Source: Solitalea koreensis (GTDB lineage: Bacteria; Bacteroidota; Bacteroidia; Sphingobacteriales; Sphingobacteriaceae). Taken from it: DNA of 64,000 nucleotides. The notes under the pieces were generated by a model. The model made no database searches. It saw only the letters and a program-made list of their open reading frames with translations, and was not told the DNA's origin. This document shows positions 63,849-64,000 of the stretch, one piece after another. Both the position numbers and the translations under genes were made by a program. The stretch is from positions 50,729 to 114,728 of the forward strand of contig NZ_FXSZ01000009.1 in the NCBI RefSeq assembly GCF_900182575.1, written 5' to 3'. How positions within the stretch are numbered: position 1 is the stretch's first letter; each line of letters starts with the position of its first letter.

Positions 63849-63874
63849 TGCCCGATCCGTTTACGGACCGGGCA
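63849..63874. terminator. Terminator after the gene at the right edge
   Basis: TGCCCGATCCGT and ACGGACCGGGCA form a 12-bp stem with one mismatch. T and A runs on both sides make it bidirectional. It is 36 bp past the stop at 63910. Confidence 0.7.
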
Positions 63875-63909
63875 TTTTCAAAATAAGTTTAACGCTTTGA
63901 TGTCACCGA

Positions 63910-64000
63910 TTATCGCGATGGCAATGGTGCTAGCGCATCTGGAAGTTTAGCATTTAAATCCGTTGGAATTCCTGCTGGAACCGCGATGCCAACCTGATTT
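63910..64000 (-). CDS. C-terminal end of an unidentified gene (runs off the right edge)
   Basis: On the minus strand a frame comes in from the edge and stops (TAA) at 63910-63912. The last 29 residues read VGIAVPAGIPTDLNAKLPD and end LAPLPSR. The piece is too short to name. The nearby terminator supports a real gene end. Confidence 0.45.
   Translation of the reverse strand, partial: NQVGIAVPAGIPTDLNAKLPDALAPLPSR

Overview
The window comes from a low-GC Bacteroidota chromosome, most likely a Sphingobacteriaceae relative. This rests on two SusC/SusD pairs, secreted polysaccharide-degrading enzymes with SPI signals, futalosine-pathway menaquinone synthesis, and many promoters of the Bacteroidota type (TTTG, about 20 bp, then TAnnTTTG). 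No phage, CRISPR array or complete insertion sequence is visible.

Layout. (1) 1-10.3 kb is mostly housekeeping: the start of a Mut7-C-type protein, guaB, a frameshifted FemAB/GNAT-like gene, an M16 peptidase pair (one active, one with a broken zinc site), mqnC, scpB, a small acidic protein, a redoxin-like protein and a GNAT-like protein, then a tRNA-Lys. (2) 10.5-13.1 kb is a YceI / outer-membrane porin / YceI operon, followed by a frameshifted relic of a flavohemoglobin reductase domain. (3) 13.4-37.1 kb is a large glycan-degradation region without its own SusC/SusD. It holds a four-gene operon (GH95 fucosidase, GH110 alpha-1,3-galactosidase, GH20 hexosaminidase, PNGase F-like amidase), then a GH43 protein with an unrecognised (alpha/alpha)-rich protein, three tandem paralogues of an unrecognised putative glycosidase family, a GH2 relic and an S1 sulfatase. 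The content fits stepwise stripping of fucosylated, galactosylated, sulfated glycoprotein glycans. (4) 37.3-41.9 kb is regulatory: two tandem TPR-transmembrane-LuxR-type regulators and an AraC-type regulator. (5) 41.9-42.4 kb is a repeat-rich spacer with a MITE-like inverted-repeat element and a duplicated 56-bp repeat. (6) 42.4-62.9 kb is one minus-strand array: SusC-SusD-SusC-SusD-DUF4843 lipoprotein-PKD-like lipoprotein-two DUF5117-type metalloproteases-two TlpA-like thioredoxins. It contains no glycosidase, so a peptide or protein substrate is the better guess. (7) 63.3-64 kb has two more identical tRNA-Lys genes and the end of an unidentified gene.

Points most worth a second look are a short motif (TTAGTCAA on the minus strand) in front of four of the unknown or GH43-linked genes, the three unrecognised paralogous enzymes that carry the same inserted beta domain, and the repeated pairing of an active protease with a partner that has lost its zinc site (M16 and DUF5117). 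The peptide-type locus also carries every component in two diverged copies. Several gene relics (flavohemoglobin, GH2 beta-galactosidase, FemAB/GNAT) indicate ongoing gene loss.
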